Assembly (NCBI GenBank): GCA_964599655.1
Contig: CAZRGV010000120.1
Span: 1 to 19,226 of the forward strand
Direction: 5' to 3'
Length of the DNA stretch: 19,226 nt
Source of the DNA: CAZRGV01 sp964599655
GTDB lineage: Bacteria; Planctomycetota; Planctomycetia; Isosphaerales; Isosphaeraceae
Shown: piece after piece, positions 8,346-15,850 of the stretch
Numbering within the stretch: position 1 is the stretch's first letter
Layout: every line of letters begins with the position of its first letter
Notes under the pieces: model-generated
What the model saw: the letters and a program-made list of their open reading frames with translations, nothing else
Told to the model about the DNA's origin: nothing
Databases searched by the model: none
Made by a program: the position numbers and the translations under genes

Positions 8346-10601
8346 TCAGGCGCTCTCGCGCTGGAAGTGGATATCGTGTAACCGACGATAGAGCGGTGAG
8401 TTGCGACGAAGTTCGGCGTCGGTTCCCACTGCCTCGACGCGTCCTGCGTTCATCAGGACGATCCGGTCCACGAACTGGAGCGTTCCGAGGTTATGGGAGA
8501 TGACGAAGGTGGTCCGGTCGCGAACGAACTCCTCGATCGCCTTGCGGATCAGGGCTTCATCCTGAATGTCGACGGCGCTGGTCGCCTCGTCGAGAATCAA
8601 TATCGCCGGATCGCGCAGGATGGCGCGAGCCAGGGCAATCCGCTGCCTCTGGCCGCCGGAAAGCGCCATGCCGCGCTCGCCAAGCGGCGTATCGTACCCC
8701 TGCGGCAGGGCCGAGATAAACTGATGGGCAAAGGCCCGCTTGGCGGCGGCCACTACGGCCTCACGGCTCGCGAACCGGCTACCGTAAGCGATGTTCTCGG
8801 CAATGGTTCCTTCGAACAACACGGTTTCTTGCGTGACGAAGCCAATCTGGTCGCGAAGACTCCGGATCTGGATATCCCGGATGTCGTGACCGTCGATCCG
8901 GATCGCGCCCGTTTGCACGTCCCAGAATCGCGGCACGAGACTCATCAATGTTGATTTTCCGCAACCATTGGGACCCACCAGCGCGATCGTCTCGCCGTGG
9001 TGGACGGTAAGGTCCACCCCTTGAAGCACGGTTTCCCGGCCATTATAGGTGAAGCCGACCTGCTCGAAGGCGATGGCCCGTCGATGACGGGACAGCCGAG
9101 GCGCCCTGGCCTTATCGGCTACCGCCGGCTGACGATCCATCAATCCGCAAATCCGGTCCGCCGCCGCCGCCGCGCGCTGAATCTTCGAATGGACGTTGGC
9201 CAGCTTTCGAATCGGATCCGACATGCCGGCAAGCATCGCGTAAAGAGTCAACAAATCTTCAATCATCATCGGCTGAGAGGCCAGTTGCAGCTTGAACAAA
9301 CCGACATTGAGAAACTTGGTCTGATAGAGCACCAGGTAGGATCCCGAGAGCAATGCGATCGCAACCGTTGTCAGGGCAAGCAGTTCGAGCACGGGGTCCG
9401 ACAGTGCGTCGATCTTGGCGACCCGCACGCTCTTCTTGTACAGGCTCTTCGTCTCAAGGAAGAACCGGCGCCGTTCGTGACGCTCCATCGTGTACGCCTT
9501 GACGACCTGGATCCCCTGGAAGCATTCCTGCAAAATCTTGTAGATATTTGACATGCTTTCCAGCGACCGACGCACCGCGCGCTTCATCACCTTGCCCACG
9601 CGATACGTCGTCACGGCCGAGATCGGCACGAGAACGAGGGTCAGGCACGTCAGTCGCCAGTTGAACCACATCGCGCCGGCCAGGCAGCTCAATACCCGCA
9701 AGGGCTCGCGAACCATCTTGCTCAGCAGCGTATTGAATCCCTGGCTGAGCGATTCGATGTCGTTCGTAAACCGCGCCATCAGCTCCGACGACCCCTGGTC
9801 GGAAAACGCCGCGAGGTCCAGCGCCAGGGTCCGTCGGAAGAAGAGATTGCGGATATCGAACAGGCTGAGCTGGGTGACGTTCGCCACGAGCACATCCTGG
9901 AGGAACTGAAAGAGCCCCTTGATGGCGATTCCGGTCATCACCATCGCCAGCAACAAGACCAGCGTTCGAAATCCGTCGTTGGGAAGGTAACGGTTGATCC
10001 AGGGCTCGAGCCATCGCAGCCGCTCGGCATACTTCAACTGCTTGGTCAGGTCGTGGTTGAGGGTGGCTCGACGCTGAGCCAGAGCGGTCGTGTTCCCGAC
10101 CCGAGCCTGCTTCATGGCTTCGGTCAGCTCTTCGAGCCGGGCACTGGCCACCGAGCTCCGAAGTCGAAGCTCCGCCAATGAGGGAAGGGCGGCGGCCTGC
10201 CCGGGATTCCCAGCCCTCGCCGGCTCCTCCTCGATCCGAAGTTCGCGTTCTCTGGCCGCCGATGACGTTCGATCGGCCTCAACCGTCAATTCATGATGGC
10301 GCTTGAGCAGTTGAGCGCGAAGCGTGGCCCCCTTCTCACCGGGCTGACCAGCGAGCGGCTGGACCGTGTCGAGTTCCTCGAGCCGGGCCTGGATCGACGC
10401 GACGATCGTCGCCGTCTCGGCCTTCTCCTCCGTGATCCATTTCTGGCAATTCTGGTGGTAGAAGAGGATCTGGAGCAGGGGATAGACCGCGCTGATGTTG
10501 GCGAACCAGAGCACGGCCACCATCACCGCGCACCCCAGCGAAAGGCCGAACCGAACACGATAAGGCCATGCGAACTGCGCAAGGCGGATAAAATTTTTCA
10601 T
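8346..10601 (-). CDS. ABC exporter half-transporter (MsbA-like, fused permease and ATPase)
   Basis: This is a type I ABC exporter subunit of 751 residues from the chosen start. The nucleotide-binding domain is complete: Walker A GPNGCGKST (543-551), Q-loop Gln591, signature LSGGQ (648-652), Walker B ILILDEA (667-673) and H-loop His703. The permease half (about 1-480) has a first membrane segment at about 18-47 and a second at about 211-235. Between them is a polar, Glu/Arg/Gln-rich, coiled-coil-like insertion of about 160 residues; a typical MsbA has only a short loop there, which explains the length above the usual 580-600. I chose ATG at 10601 because the 111 residues encoded from the ATG at 10934 look non-coding (rich in P, S, G and R, no domain). 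No clear Shine-Dalgarno is visible. It probably works as a homodimer in the inner membrane exporting a lipid, glycolipid or similar amphiphile; the substrate cannot be deduced. Confidence 0.92.
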   Translation of the reverse strand: MKNFIRLAQFAWPYRVRFGLSLGCAVMVAVLWFANISAVYPLLQILFYHQNCQKWITEEKAETATIVASIQARLEELDTVQPLAGQPGEKGATLRAQLLKRHHELTVEADRTSSAARERELRIEEEPARAGNPGQAAALPSLAELRLRSSVASARLEELTEAMKQARVGNTTALAQRRATLNHDLTKQLKYAERLRWLEPWINRYLPNDGFRTLVLLLAMVMTGIAIKGLFQFLQDVLVANVTQLSLFDIRNLFFRRTLALDLAAFSDQGSSELMARFTNDIESLSQGFNTLLSKMVREPLRVLSCLAGAMWFNWRLTCLTLVLVPISAVTTYRVGKVMKRAVRRSLESMSNIYKILQECFQGIQVVKAYTMERHERRRFFLETKSLYKKSVRVAKIDALSDPVLELLALTTVAIALLSGSYLVLYQTKFLNVGLFKLQLASQPMMIEDLLTLYAMLAGMSDPIRKLANVHSKIQRAAAAADRICGLMDRQPAVADKARAPRLSRHRRAIAFEQVGFTYNGRETVLQGVDLTVHHGETIALVGPNGCGKSTLMSLVPRFWDVQTGAIRIDGHDIRDIQIRSLRDQIGFVTQETVLFEGTIAENIAYGSRFASREAVVAAAKRAFAHQFISALPQGYDTPLGERGMALSGGQRQRIALARAILRDPAILILDEATSAVDIQDEALIRKAIEEFVRDRTTFVISHNLGTLQFVDRIVLMNAGRVEAVGTDAELRRNSPLYRRLHDIHFQRESA

Positions 10602-10726
10602 GGTTGGCGAGAGCCGAGGACGGGTTTCAGCCTTGGGCCTCCATGCCTCCCACAACCGACCCAGGCGCGAGCCGGAAGGGTTCAGGCCGAGCCGCCTTGT
10701 ACCAGCATTGGCCGATCTCGGCAAGC

Positions 10727-10740
10727 CGAGTCCTGCCTTC
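10727..10740. repeat. Inverted repeat, 6-bp arms
   Basis: CTCGGC and GCCGAG are separated by AA. The repeat lies 126 nt upstream of the exporter start in the divergent intergenic region, and could be an operator half-site pair or part of a structured 5' leader. Confidence 0.3.
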
Positions 10741-10789
10741 AACAGCCCTGGCGGGATTCTTTTGCCGCGATCCGTCGAGGCTTGGCTCT

Positions 10790-10804
10790 GGCAGGACTCC
10801 TGCC
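10790..10804. repeat. Inverted repeat, 7-bp arms with single-base centre
   Basis: GGCAGGA and TCCTGCC flank one C. The near-zero spacer favours a protein-binding site over an RNA hairpin. It is 189 nt upstream of the exporter start and about 100 nt downstream of the tentative exporter promoter. Confidence 0.35.
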
Positions 10805-10905
10805 CCGATTTCGAGAGACTAGATAGAGCGAGTGATTCGGGATCACCTGGAAGTCCCGTTTCTTGTCGGTTGGGCATTGCCCACCGATCCCCTTGCGGTG
10901 TCGGA

Positions 10906-10934
10906 AGTTTCGTAGGCGAGGCCCAACCGGTCAA
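10906..10934 (-). promoter_or_regulatory. Tentative promoter for the ABC exporter
   Basis: On the minus strand TTGACC (10929-10934, 5 of 6 matches to the -35) is followed after 17 nt by GAAACT (10906-10911, 3 of 6 matches to the -10). If real, transcription would begin near 10900, giving a leader of about 300 nt and excluding the ATG at 10934 as the exporter start. The evidence is weak. Confidence 0.22.
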
Positions 10935-11146
10935 GGGAAACGGTTCCCGGGCGATCCCGAATGACCAGCTCCGAATCGTCGAGACTCGGTGCGTGACCCG
11001 GCGGGAAGGCGCGACAAATTCTCTTAAGTGATTTCCATCAAAAGGCTTGAGTCAAAACTGCGGTGCCGGCCGCTCGAAACGATCCTCCCTTGGCTAGGCG
11101 ATCGGGCGGGGATTAAGCAACCGGGAGTGGGCGAGGAGAGGGTTCG

Positions 11147-11707
11147 ATGCGGCGTCGCAAACGCAGGACACCGGGGCTCGAGTCGTTCGAGCCGAGACTG
11201 ATTCCCGGGGCACTGGGCACGCCGCTCATCCCGGCCGCCGAGATTCAGGCGGCACCCCTGGTGATCGGTCGGGCCCTATCTCTCTCGGGACAATTGCAGG
11301 CGAGCGCAACCGTCCAGACTCTCCCGGGTTTTGGCCAGGTGGTGGACCTCGGCGGACGCGGACGCGTGAACCCGATCGGACAGACGGACTTCCGTGGACA
11401 GCTCGTGGTCTCGGCCGCCAAGGGGCGGATCACCGGTTCGCTGGTCCTCTCCAACCCTCGGGGGTGGGTCCAGATTCGGTTCGAGCTCCAGACCGACGGC
11501 GAGGGCGCCCAATTCTCCGAGACCATCCCGTTGAACGCGGCGATCGAGCGCGCCTCGGGGACCTTCGCCAGCCTGCAAGGCCAGGGAACGTTGTCGCTCC
11601 AACTCGAGGGCGGCCCCACCGTTTTTTCGGGTGAGCAAAACGGCCTGATTCCCGTTGCGGCACGAACCGTCCGCTTGAACATCCAGATTCAACCCAACAG
11701 GTCGTAA
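11147..11707 (+). CDS. Small secreted beta-rich protein with LEPR-type N-terminus
   Basis: The protein has 186 residues. The start RRRKRR (2-7) followed by GLESFEPRL (10-18) resembles the arginine-rich, LExLEPRxL N-terminal signature seen on many exported planctomycete proteins, although the usual hydrophobic stretch is weak here. The rest is rich in alternating hydrophobic residues, G, S and Q, with phrases such as GRITGSLVLSNPRGWVQIRF and a final GTFASLQGQGTLSLQLEGG. These resemble small single-domain beta-barrel or beta-sandwich proteins of planctomycetes that have no assigned function. GGAGAGG lies about 5-12 nt before the ATG, supporting this start. It is the first gene after the divergent intergenic region and is 147 nt from the glycosyltransferase, which has its own likely promoter. 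No catalytic motif is recognised; a structural or surface role is a guess. Confidence 0.8.
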   Translation: MRRRKRRTPGLESFEPRLIPGALGTPLIPAAEIQAAPLVIGRALSLSGQLQASATVQTLPGFGQVVDLGGRGRVNPIGQTDFRGQLVVSAAKGRITGSLVLSNPRGWVQIRFELQTDGEGAQFSETIPLNAAIERASGTFASLQGQGTLSLQLEGGPTVFSGEQNGLIPVAARTVRLNIQIQPNRS

Positions 11708-11765
11708 TCCCGACGGTCGAGCTGTTCGGGCCCCGTGCTTCCCACGAGTTCGTTCGATCTTCCTC

Positions 11766-11794
11766 TTGGCAGAAGCGCGGTCCACGATTAGACT
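11766..11794 (+). promoter_or_regulatory. Sigma70-like promoter upstream of the glycosyltransferase
   Basis: TTGGCA (11766-11771) matches the -35 consensus at 5 of 6 positions and TAGACT (11789-11794) matches the -10 at 4 of 6, with an exactly 17-nt spacer. The predicted start near 11801 gives a leader of about 54 nt before the ATG at 11855. This is the best promoter match noticed in the window. Confidence 0.5.
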
Positions 11795-11801
11795 CCGGCG
11801 C

Positions 11802-11824
11802 GTGGGACGGACGACGAGTCCCGC
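11802..11824 (+). other. Hairpin at the predicted 5' end of the glycosyltransferase mRNA
   Basis: The arms 11802-11808 (GTGGGAC) and 11818-11824 (GTCCCGC) pair over 7 positions including one G-T wobble, with a 9-nt loop. It begins almost exactly where the putative promoter would start transcription, so it may form a 5'-terminal stem that stabilises the message. The GGGAGG ribosome site near 11846 stays outside the stem. Confidence 0.35.
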
Positions 11825-11854
11825 CGATGGAACGCCAGCCGTCAGGGAGGACGG

Positions 11855-12931
11855 ATGAAGGCCCTCGCCCTGGTCGAATCGCCCGGCCACGTCTGCTGCC
11901 GGTACCGGGTCCTCGCCTTCGAGCCGGCCCTCCGCGCTTCGGGCTGTGAACTGACTGTCGAAGGACTGGCCCGGGGGCCGATCGCTCGTCTCGTCCAGCT
12001 TGGTCGGGCCTCGCGTTACGACACCGTCCTCCTCCAGCGCAAGTTGTTGCCCGCCTGGCAACTGCACGCGCTCCGCCGCAGCGCGAAGCGCCTGATCTTC
12101 GACTTCGACGACGCCGTCCTCTATCGTGATTCATACGATCCTCGGGGACCGTACGACCTTCGACGCGCCTCGCGATTTGCGCGCACCGTCGGACGGGCCG
12201 ACCTGATCCTCGCGGGCAACGACTTCCTGGCCGAGTGCGCCCTGGCCGCCGGAGCCCGTCCCGAACGCGTCCGGGTCGTCCCGACCTGCGTGGCCACCGC
12301 ACACTACACGCCCGAGCCGAAATCCCCTGCCGCCGCCCACTTGCAAATGGTCTGGGTCGGGTCGTCCAGCACCCTGCAAGGACTGGAACTGCAGCGCCCG
12401 CTCTGGGCACGTCTCGGCCGGGAGATCCCTAAGTTGGAACTTCACCTCATCTGCGATCGCTTCGCGCGCTTCGATCCGCTGCCCGTTTTCGAAGTCCCCT
12501 GGAGCGAGCCGACCGAAGCGCGGGCCATCGCCGCCCGCGACGTTGGCATCAGCTGGGTGCCGGACGACCGCTGGAGCCGGGGCAAATGCGGCCTCAAGAT
12601 CCTCCAGTACCAGGCCGCCGGACTCCCCGTCGTCGCGAACCCCGTCGGCGTCCACCCCCGGATGATCGAGCCGGGTGTCAACGGCTTCCTGCCCGAGTCC
12701 GAGGACGATTGGCTCGACGCGATCCGCCTGCTGGCTACAAATCCCGAGCTGCGGATCGCGATGGGTCGGGAGGCCCGCCGCTCGGTCGAAGCCCGTTACT
12801 CGGTCACCGCCTGGTCGGCCGCGTTCGTGGCCGCGATCACCGGGGCGCGCGCCCTCCCCTCGCCGGGACCACGCGCCACGAGCGGATCAAGTGAGCGAAC
12901 ATCGAGATCTTATCAGACAAATAATAATTAA
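11855..12931 (+). CDS. GT4-like glycosyltransferase
   Basis: The protein has 358 residues with a two-domain GT-B layout. The N-terminal half contains DTVLLQRKL and LIFDFDDAVLYRDS, typical of a bacterial glycosyltransferase subgroup that begins with a short Rossmann domain. The C-terminal half contains GVSWVPDD-like strands (here GISWVPDDRWSRGKCGLKIL), then AAGLPVVANPVGVHPRMIEPGVNGFL, which is the nucleotide-sugar-binding signature of GT4 enzymes. The canonical EX7E is not conserved: Gln251 occupies the second Glu position and Gly243 the first. GGGAGG just upstream supports the start. The last codons (SYQTNNN) run into an extremely AT-rich patch and are unlike the rest of the gene. It is followed by a double sugar-kinase-like gene, which suggests work on lipopolysaccharide or another surface glycan. 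Donor and acceptor are unknown. Confidence 0.9.
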   Translation: MKALALVESPGHVCCRYRVLAFEPALRASGCELTVEGLARGPIARLVQLGRASRYDTVLLQRKLLPAWQLHALRRSAKRLIFDFDDAVLYRDSYDPRGPYDLRRASRFARTVGRADLILAGNDFLAECALAAGARPERVRVVPTCVATAHYTPEPKSPAAAHLQMVWVGSSSTLQGLELQRPLWARLGREIPKLELHLICDRFARFDPLPVFEVPWSEPTEARAIAARDVGISWVPDDRWSRGKCGLKILQYQAAGLPVVANPVGVHPRMIEPGVNGFLPESEDDWLDAIRLLATNPELRIAMGREARRSVEARYSVTAWSAAFVAAITGARALPSPGPRATSGSSERTSRSYQTNNN

Positions 12932-12973
12932 GATATATAAATTAAAATAACATAAAATTAAAAATATGTTTTA
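12919..12973. other. Extreme AT-rich island at the glycosyltransferase/kinase junction
   Basis: Only 3 of these 55 bases are G or C, while the flanking genes are strongly GC-rich. It covers the last four codons and the stop of the glycosyltransferase and the following intergenic DNA, including an ATG at 12966 in frame with the kinase. It could serve as a promoter or UP-like element for the kinase (TATAAA-like stretches are present at about 12934-12941). It could also be recently inserted DNA. Confidence 0.6.
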
Positions 12974-13037
12974 CCATAAAAATTTCGGAAGTAGAAACGC
13001 TTCATGGAACCGCCGTGGCATGGAAGGCCGCCGCACG

Positions 13038-14819
13038 ATGAATCGCCACGCCTGCCTCCCCGCGATCTCCGAGCCGCCGTTTGAACCGCTGTTCCGCCCC
13101 CCGGGATGGGACTGGACGCGCGCCGGAGAAATTGGCTGGTGGGTGCGGCCGAGCTGGCGATCCGCACTTCTGGGGCCCGACGGCCTCCGGCTGGAACAAT
13201 GGCGGCGCGAGGGACGGCTGACCACCGTCAAGACCGGCCCGCACCGGGTTGTTTACCGGGCCGATTTGCCCGAGGGATCGGTCTATGTCAAGCACTTCAA
13301 GGTTCCTGGATGGCGCGAGAAGATCCGTCAGTGGGTGCGACGAGGCAAGGGCCGCAACGAGGGAAAGCGGGCCCTGCGCCTGGCCCGTATCGGCGTGGCG
13401 ACCATCACGCCGATCGCTCTCGGCGAGCAGCGTAAGCGGCGATTCCTTTTTGAGAACTACCTGGTCACGCCCGAGATCCCCGGTACCTTGCCGCTCGACG
13501 AGTTCGTCGAGCAGCGGCTGTCCACGCTGCCGGTTCCGCTTCGAGCGCGAATGCGGCGGACGCTGGCCGAGGAACTGGCACTCCTCACCGCCCGACTGCA
13601 CGAGGCGGGATTCATTCACCAGGACTTCCATCCGGGCAATGTCCTGGTTCGCATGGACGAGACCAGCCGGATCGAGCTGGCGATGATCGACCTCGATGCC
13701 CTTCGGTTCCGTCGAGGGTTGAGCTGGTCCGACGCGCAGTCGAACCTCGCCTTGCTGAATCACTACTTCTGGCTTCGTTGCGGCCGGAGCGATCGACATC
13801 GGTTCCTCGTAACCTACCTGCGGGCGAGAACCGGGCGCACGCCCGACGTCCGCCGTTTCGCCGACGGGATCGAGACCGCCACACGCGCCTGGGCCGAGCG
13901 GCTCTGNNNNNNNNNNNNNNNNNNNNGTTGCCGCGGGACGAACAAGTACTTCAAGCGGTTCCGGGCCCCTCGAGTCCGTTGTGTCGCGTCGCGGGACCTC
14001 GATCGCCCGACCGTCCGCGACTTGATGAACGACCTCGACGCCCCGTTTCGACGGCCCGATGCCCGCATTCTGAAAGACTCGCGAACGACCACGGTGGCCG
14101 AGTTGACCGTGCTGGTCAACGAGCGGCCGACCGCCGTCATTTACAAACGGTTCAATCGCAAAAAGTGGCTCGACCCGATTCTCTGCCTGTTCCGACCGAG
14201 CCGTGCCTGGCGCGCCTGGCAGGCCGGTCAGCATCTGGCCAGCCGCGCCGTGCCGACGCCGAAAAACCTCGCGGTTTTTCAGCGTTGCAAGCTCGGCCTC
14301 CGTTGGCTCCCCCACCATTTCTGGCCGCACGAGACGTACCTCGTCACCCTCAAGGCCGAGGGGGCAATCACTCTTCACGAATTTGCATATAAACAAATTT
14401 TGTCAATTCCGCCTGATGCCCGGCGCGACGCGATCCTACGCTACCTTCGCGTGCTCGCCCGATTGATTCGGACCTTGCACGAGCGGTCGCTCTCGCACCG
14501 CGACCTGAAGGCCACCAATATCCTCATCGAAGGTCCGACCGAGGCCGCCGAACCGAAGCTGAGCCTGATCGACTTGGTCGCCATCGACCTGAAACACCCA
14601 CTGCCTGAGCATCGTCGTATTCAAAATCTTGCTCGTTTGCAATTGAGTCTGGCTCATGTTCCGGGCCGGACCCGGACCGATTCCCTCCGGTTTCTCCGGG
14701 CGTATTTGCCCTGGTGCCACACCCCCCGCGCCTCCTGGAAAGCGCTCTGGCGGGCCGTCGACGGGGCCTGCCAGGTCAAGACCGAGCGCAATCGCCGCCA
14801 TGGGCGCGCCCTGACCTGA
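13038..14819 (+). CDS. Tandem double Kdo/WaaP-like kinase domain protein
   Basis: Two complete kinase-fold domains of the lipopolysaccharide kinase (Kdo/WaaP, InaA-like) group lie in one reading frame of about 593 residues. Domain 1 (about 1-290) has the candidate ATP-binding Lys85 (VYVKHFK), the catalytic loop HQDFHPGN (194-201) and metal-binding IDLD with Asp218. Domain 2 (about 300-593) has Lys370 (VIYKRF), HRDLKATN (487-494) and Asp512 (IDLVAIDL). Both look catalytically competent. A 20-N gap (13907-13926) falls between the domains but the frame is kept. I prefer ATG 13038, preceded by GGAAGG, over the in-frame ATG 12966, whose first codons (AAT, AGT, AGA, TCA) are atypical and AT-rich. 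Such enzymes phosphorylate inner-core sugars of lipopolysaccharide at the cytoplasmic face; here the acceptor is unknown. Neighbours are a glycosyltransferase and a lipoprotein, consistent with envelope assembly. Confidence 0.87.
   Translation: MNRHACLPAISEPPFEPLFRPPGWDWTRAGEIGWWVRPSWRSALLGPDGLRLEQWRREGRLTTVKTGPHRVVYRADLPEGSVYVKHFKVPGWREKIRQWVRRGKGRNEGKRALRLARIGVATITPIALGEQRKRRFLFENYLVTPEIPGTLPLDEFVEQRLSTLPVPLRARMRRTLAEELALLTARLHEAGFIHQDFHPGNVLVRMDETSRIELAMIDLDALRFRRGLSWSDAQSNLALLNHYFWLRCGRSDRHRFLVTYLRARTGRTPDVRRFADGIETATRAWAERLXXXXXXXXCRGTNKYFKRFRAPRVRCVASRDLDRPTVRDLMNDLDAPFRRPDARILKDSRTTTVAELTVLVNERPTAVIYKRFNRKKWLDPILCLFRPSRAWRAWQAGQHLASRAVPTPKNLAVFQRCKLGLRWLPHHFWPHETYLVTLKAEGAITLHEFAYKQILSIPPDARRDAILRYLRVLARLIRTLHERSLSHRDLKATNILIEGPTEAAEPKLSLIDLVAIDLKHPLPEHRRIQNLARLQLSLAHVPGRTRTDSLRFLRAYLPWCHTPRASWKALWRAVDGACQVKTERNRRHGRALT
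13907..13926. other. Assembly gap (20 Ns)
   Basis: Twenty undetermined bases lie inside the double-kinase gene. The codons before (ending RL, then TGN) and after (NGT, then CRGTNKYF) fall in the same frame, so a true gap of 20 nt, or 20 plus a multiple of three, would leave the gene intact. A round 20 may also be an arbitrary padding length. Confidence 0.97.
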
Positions 14820-14867
14820 CGAGAACCTTGAGGACCGATCGCCCCCACTTGCCGAGGCCCCTCGATC

Positions 14868-15821
14868 ATGTGCCAGACCAGCCGCCCGGCCCGACTCCTC
14901 GCCTGGACCTTGATGCTCCTGCCGCTTTCCGGCTGCGCCCTGCTCGACCGACAGGGCAACTCCCTGGTTCCAACCCGCTACAAGACCACGACCGGTCCCT
15001 ACGCGGTTTACACCAACTTCCCCCTGCCGGCCGATTCGGTCGAGATTCGCGACCTGCAATCGCTCGAGCGAAATCTCGAAACACAGCTCGGCCTGCGCGT
15101 CGATCCGGCCTCGAATCCGATCGAAGTTTATATTCTTGATGACAAAAAAGCCTTCACACACTTCTTGACGTTTTACTATCCGGAACTGCCCCCTCGCCGC
15201 GCGTTCTTCTTCGCGCAGGGCCCTCGGCGGGTGGTTTACGCCTACAAGGGGGAGCGGCTTGAGGAGGACCTGCGGCACGAGGCGACGCACGCCTTGCTGC
15301 ACGCGGCCGTGGCCGACCTTCCGCTCTGGCTCGACGAGGGGCTGGCCGAGTACTTCGAGGTTCCCGACGATCGCGAGGGCTGGAACGTCGAGCACCTTTC
15401 TCGCCTGCCCGATGACCTTGGCGCGGGCTGGGCGCCCGACCTCCGTCGGCTCGAGTCGCTCAAGGACGTCCGTGAGATGACCCCTCGCGACTATCGCGAG
15501 TCGTGGGCCTGGGTCCACTACCTGCTTCACGGCGAGAACGCCGGCAAGGCCGCGTTGCTCTCCTATCTGGCCGACCTGCGGACGACCGCGGGCGCGTCGC
15601 CATTGTCGCAGCGGCTCGACGCCTCAGCGGAAGCGCCCGGCCAAGCCATGATCGCCCACCTGCGACATGCCGGCGACCGTCCGATGACCACGGTGTCGGG
15701 CCCGCAGCGGCTCTCGACGGTCCGTCTCCAGAACGATGCGGGCCCGATTTCCGCCTCGTCGACGCAAGGACGACGACGGGGTCTGTTTGGCCGTTTCTTC
15801 GAAGCCCTGTTCGGCCGCTGA
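14868..15821 (+). CDS. DUF1570 metallopeptidase-like lipoprotein
   Basis: The protein has 317 residues. A lipoprotein signal peptide is clear: hydrophobic stretch 10-20 and lipobox LSGC with Cys23 as the lipidation site. A zinc-peptidase motif HEATH (137-141) is followed by WLDEGLAEYFE (154-164), where Glu157 is the probable third zinc ligand as in gluzincins. This matches the DUF1570 group of planctomycetes, which are presumed extracytoplasmic peptidases without a known substrate. The C-terminal tail from about 250 is less ordered and ends in a basic and aromatic segment (RRRGLFGRFFEALFGR). The start lies 48 nt after the double-kinase stop, so the two may be co-transcribed. No strong Shine-Dalgarno is seen, but the start is fixed by the lipoprotein signal. 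It converges with the minus-strand dehydratase gene 29 nt away. Confidence 0.9.
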   Translation: MCQTSRPARLLAWTLMLLPLSGCALLDRQGNSLVPTRYKTTTGPYAVYTNFPLPADSVEIRDLQSLERNLETQLGLRVDPASNPIEVYILDDKKAFTHFLTFYYPELPPRRAFFFAQGPRRVVYAYKGERLEEDLRHEATHALLHAAVADLPLWLDEGLAEYFEVPDDREGWNVEHLSRLPDDLGAGWAPDLRRLESLKDVREMTPRDYRESWAWVHYLLHGENAGKAALLSYLADLRTTAGASPLSQRLDASAEAPGQAMIAHLRHAGDRPMTTVSGPQRLSTVRLQNDAGPISASSTQGRRRGLFGRFFEALFGR

Positions 15822-15850
15822 GAGGGAGCGTCCTTCGAGTGAGTCGGGGT

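Larger units (their letters stand above)
10602..11146. other. 545-nt divergent intergenic region
   Basis: This lies between the minus-strand ABC exporter and the plus-strand secreted protein, so it must contain both promoters. An open minus-strand frame (10602-10934) continues upstream of the exporter start but looks non-coding. Two inverted repeats stand out: CTCGGC-AA-GCCGAG (10727-10740) and GGCAGGA-C-TCCTGCC (10790-10804). The most AT-rich part is about 11007-11058. No tRNA or small RNA was recognised. Confidence 0.6.

Noticed and set aside
8022..8381. Small genes in the intergenic stretch before DUF1549
   Set aside because: The overlapping frames on both strands lack a domain and plausible composition, and one overlaps the end of the ABC exporter.
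10602..10934. N-terminal extension of the ABC exporter from ATG 10934
   Set aside because: The 111 residues have non-coding-like composition, and a typical exporter start (MKNFIRLAQFAWPYR) begins at 10601.
12966..13037. ATG 12966 as the kinase start
   Set aside because: It sits in the AT island, uses codons unlike the rest of the gene and has no ribosome site; ATG 13038 has GGAAGG in place. It remains a possible alternative.
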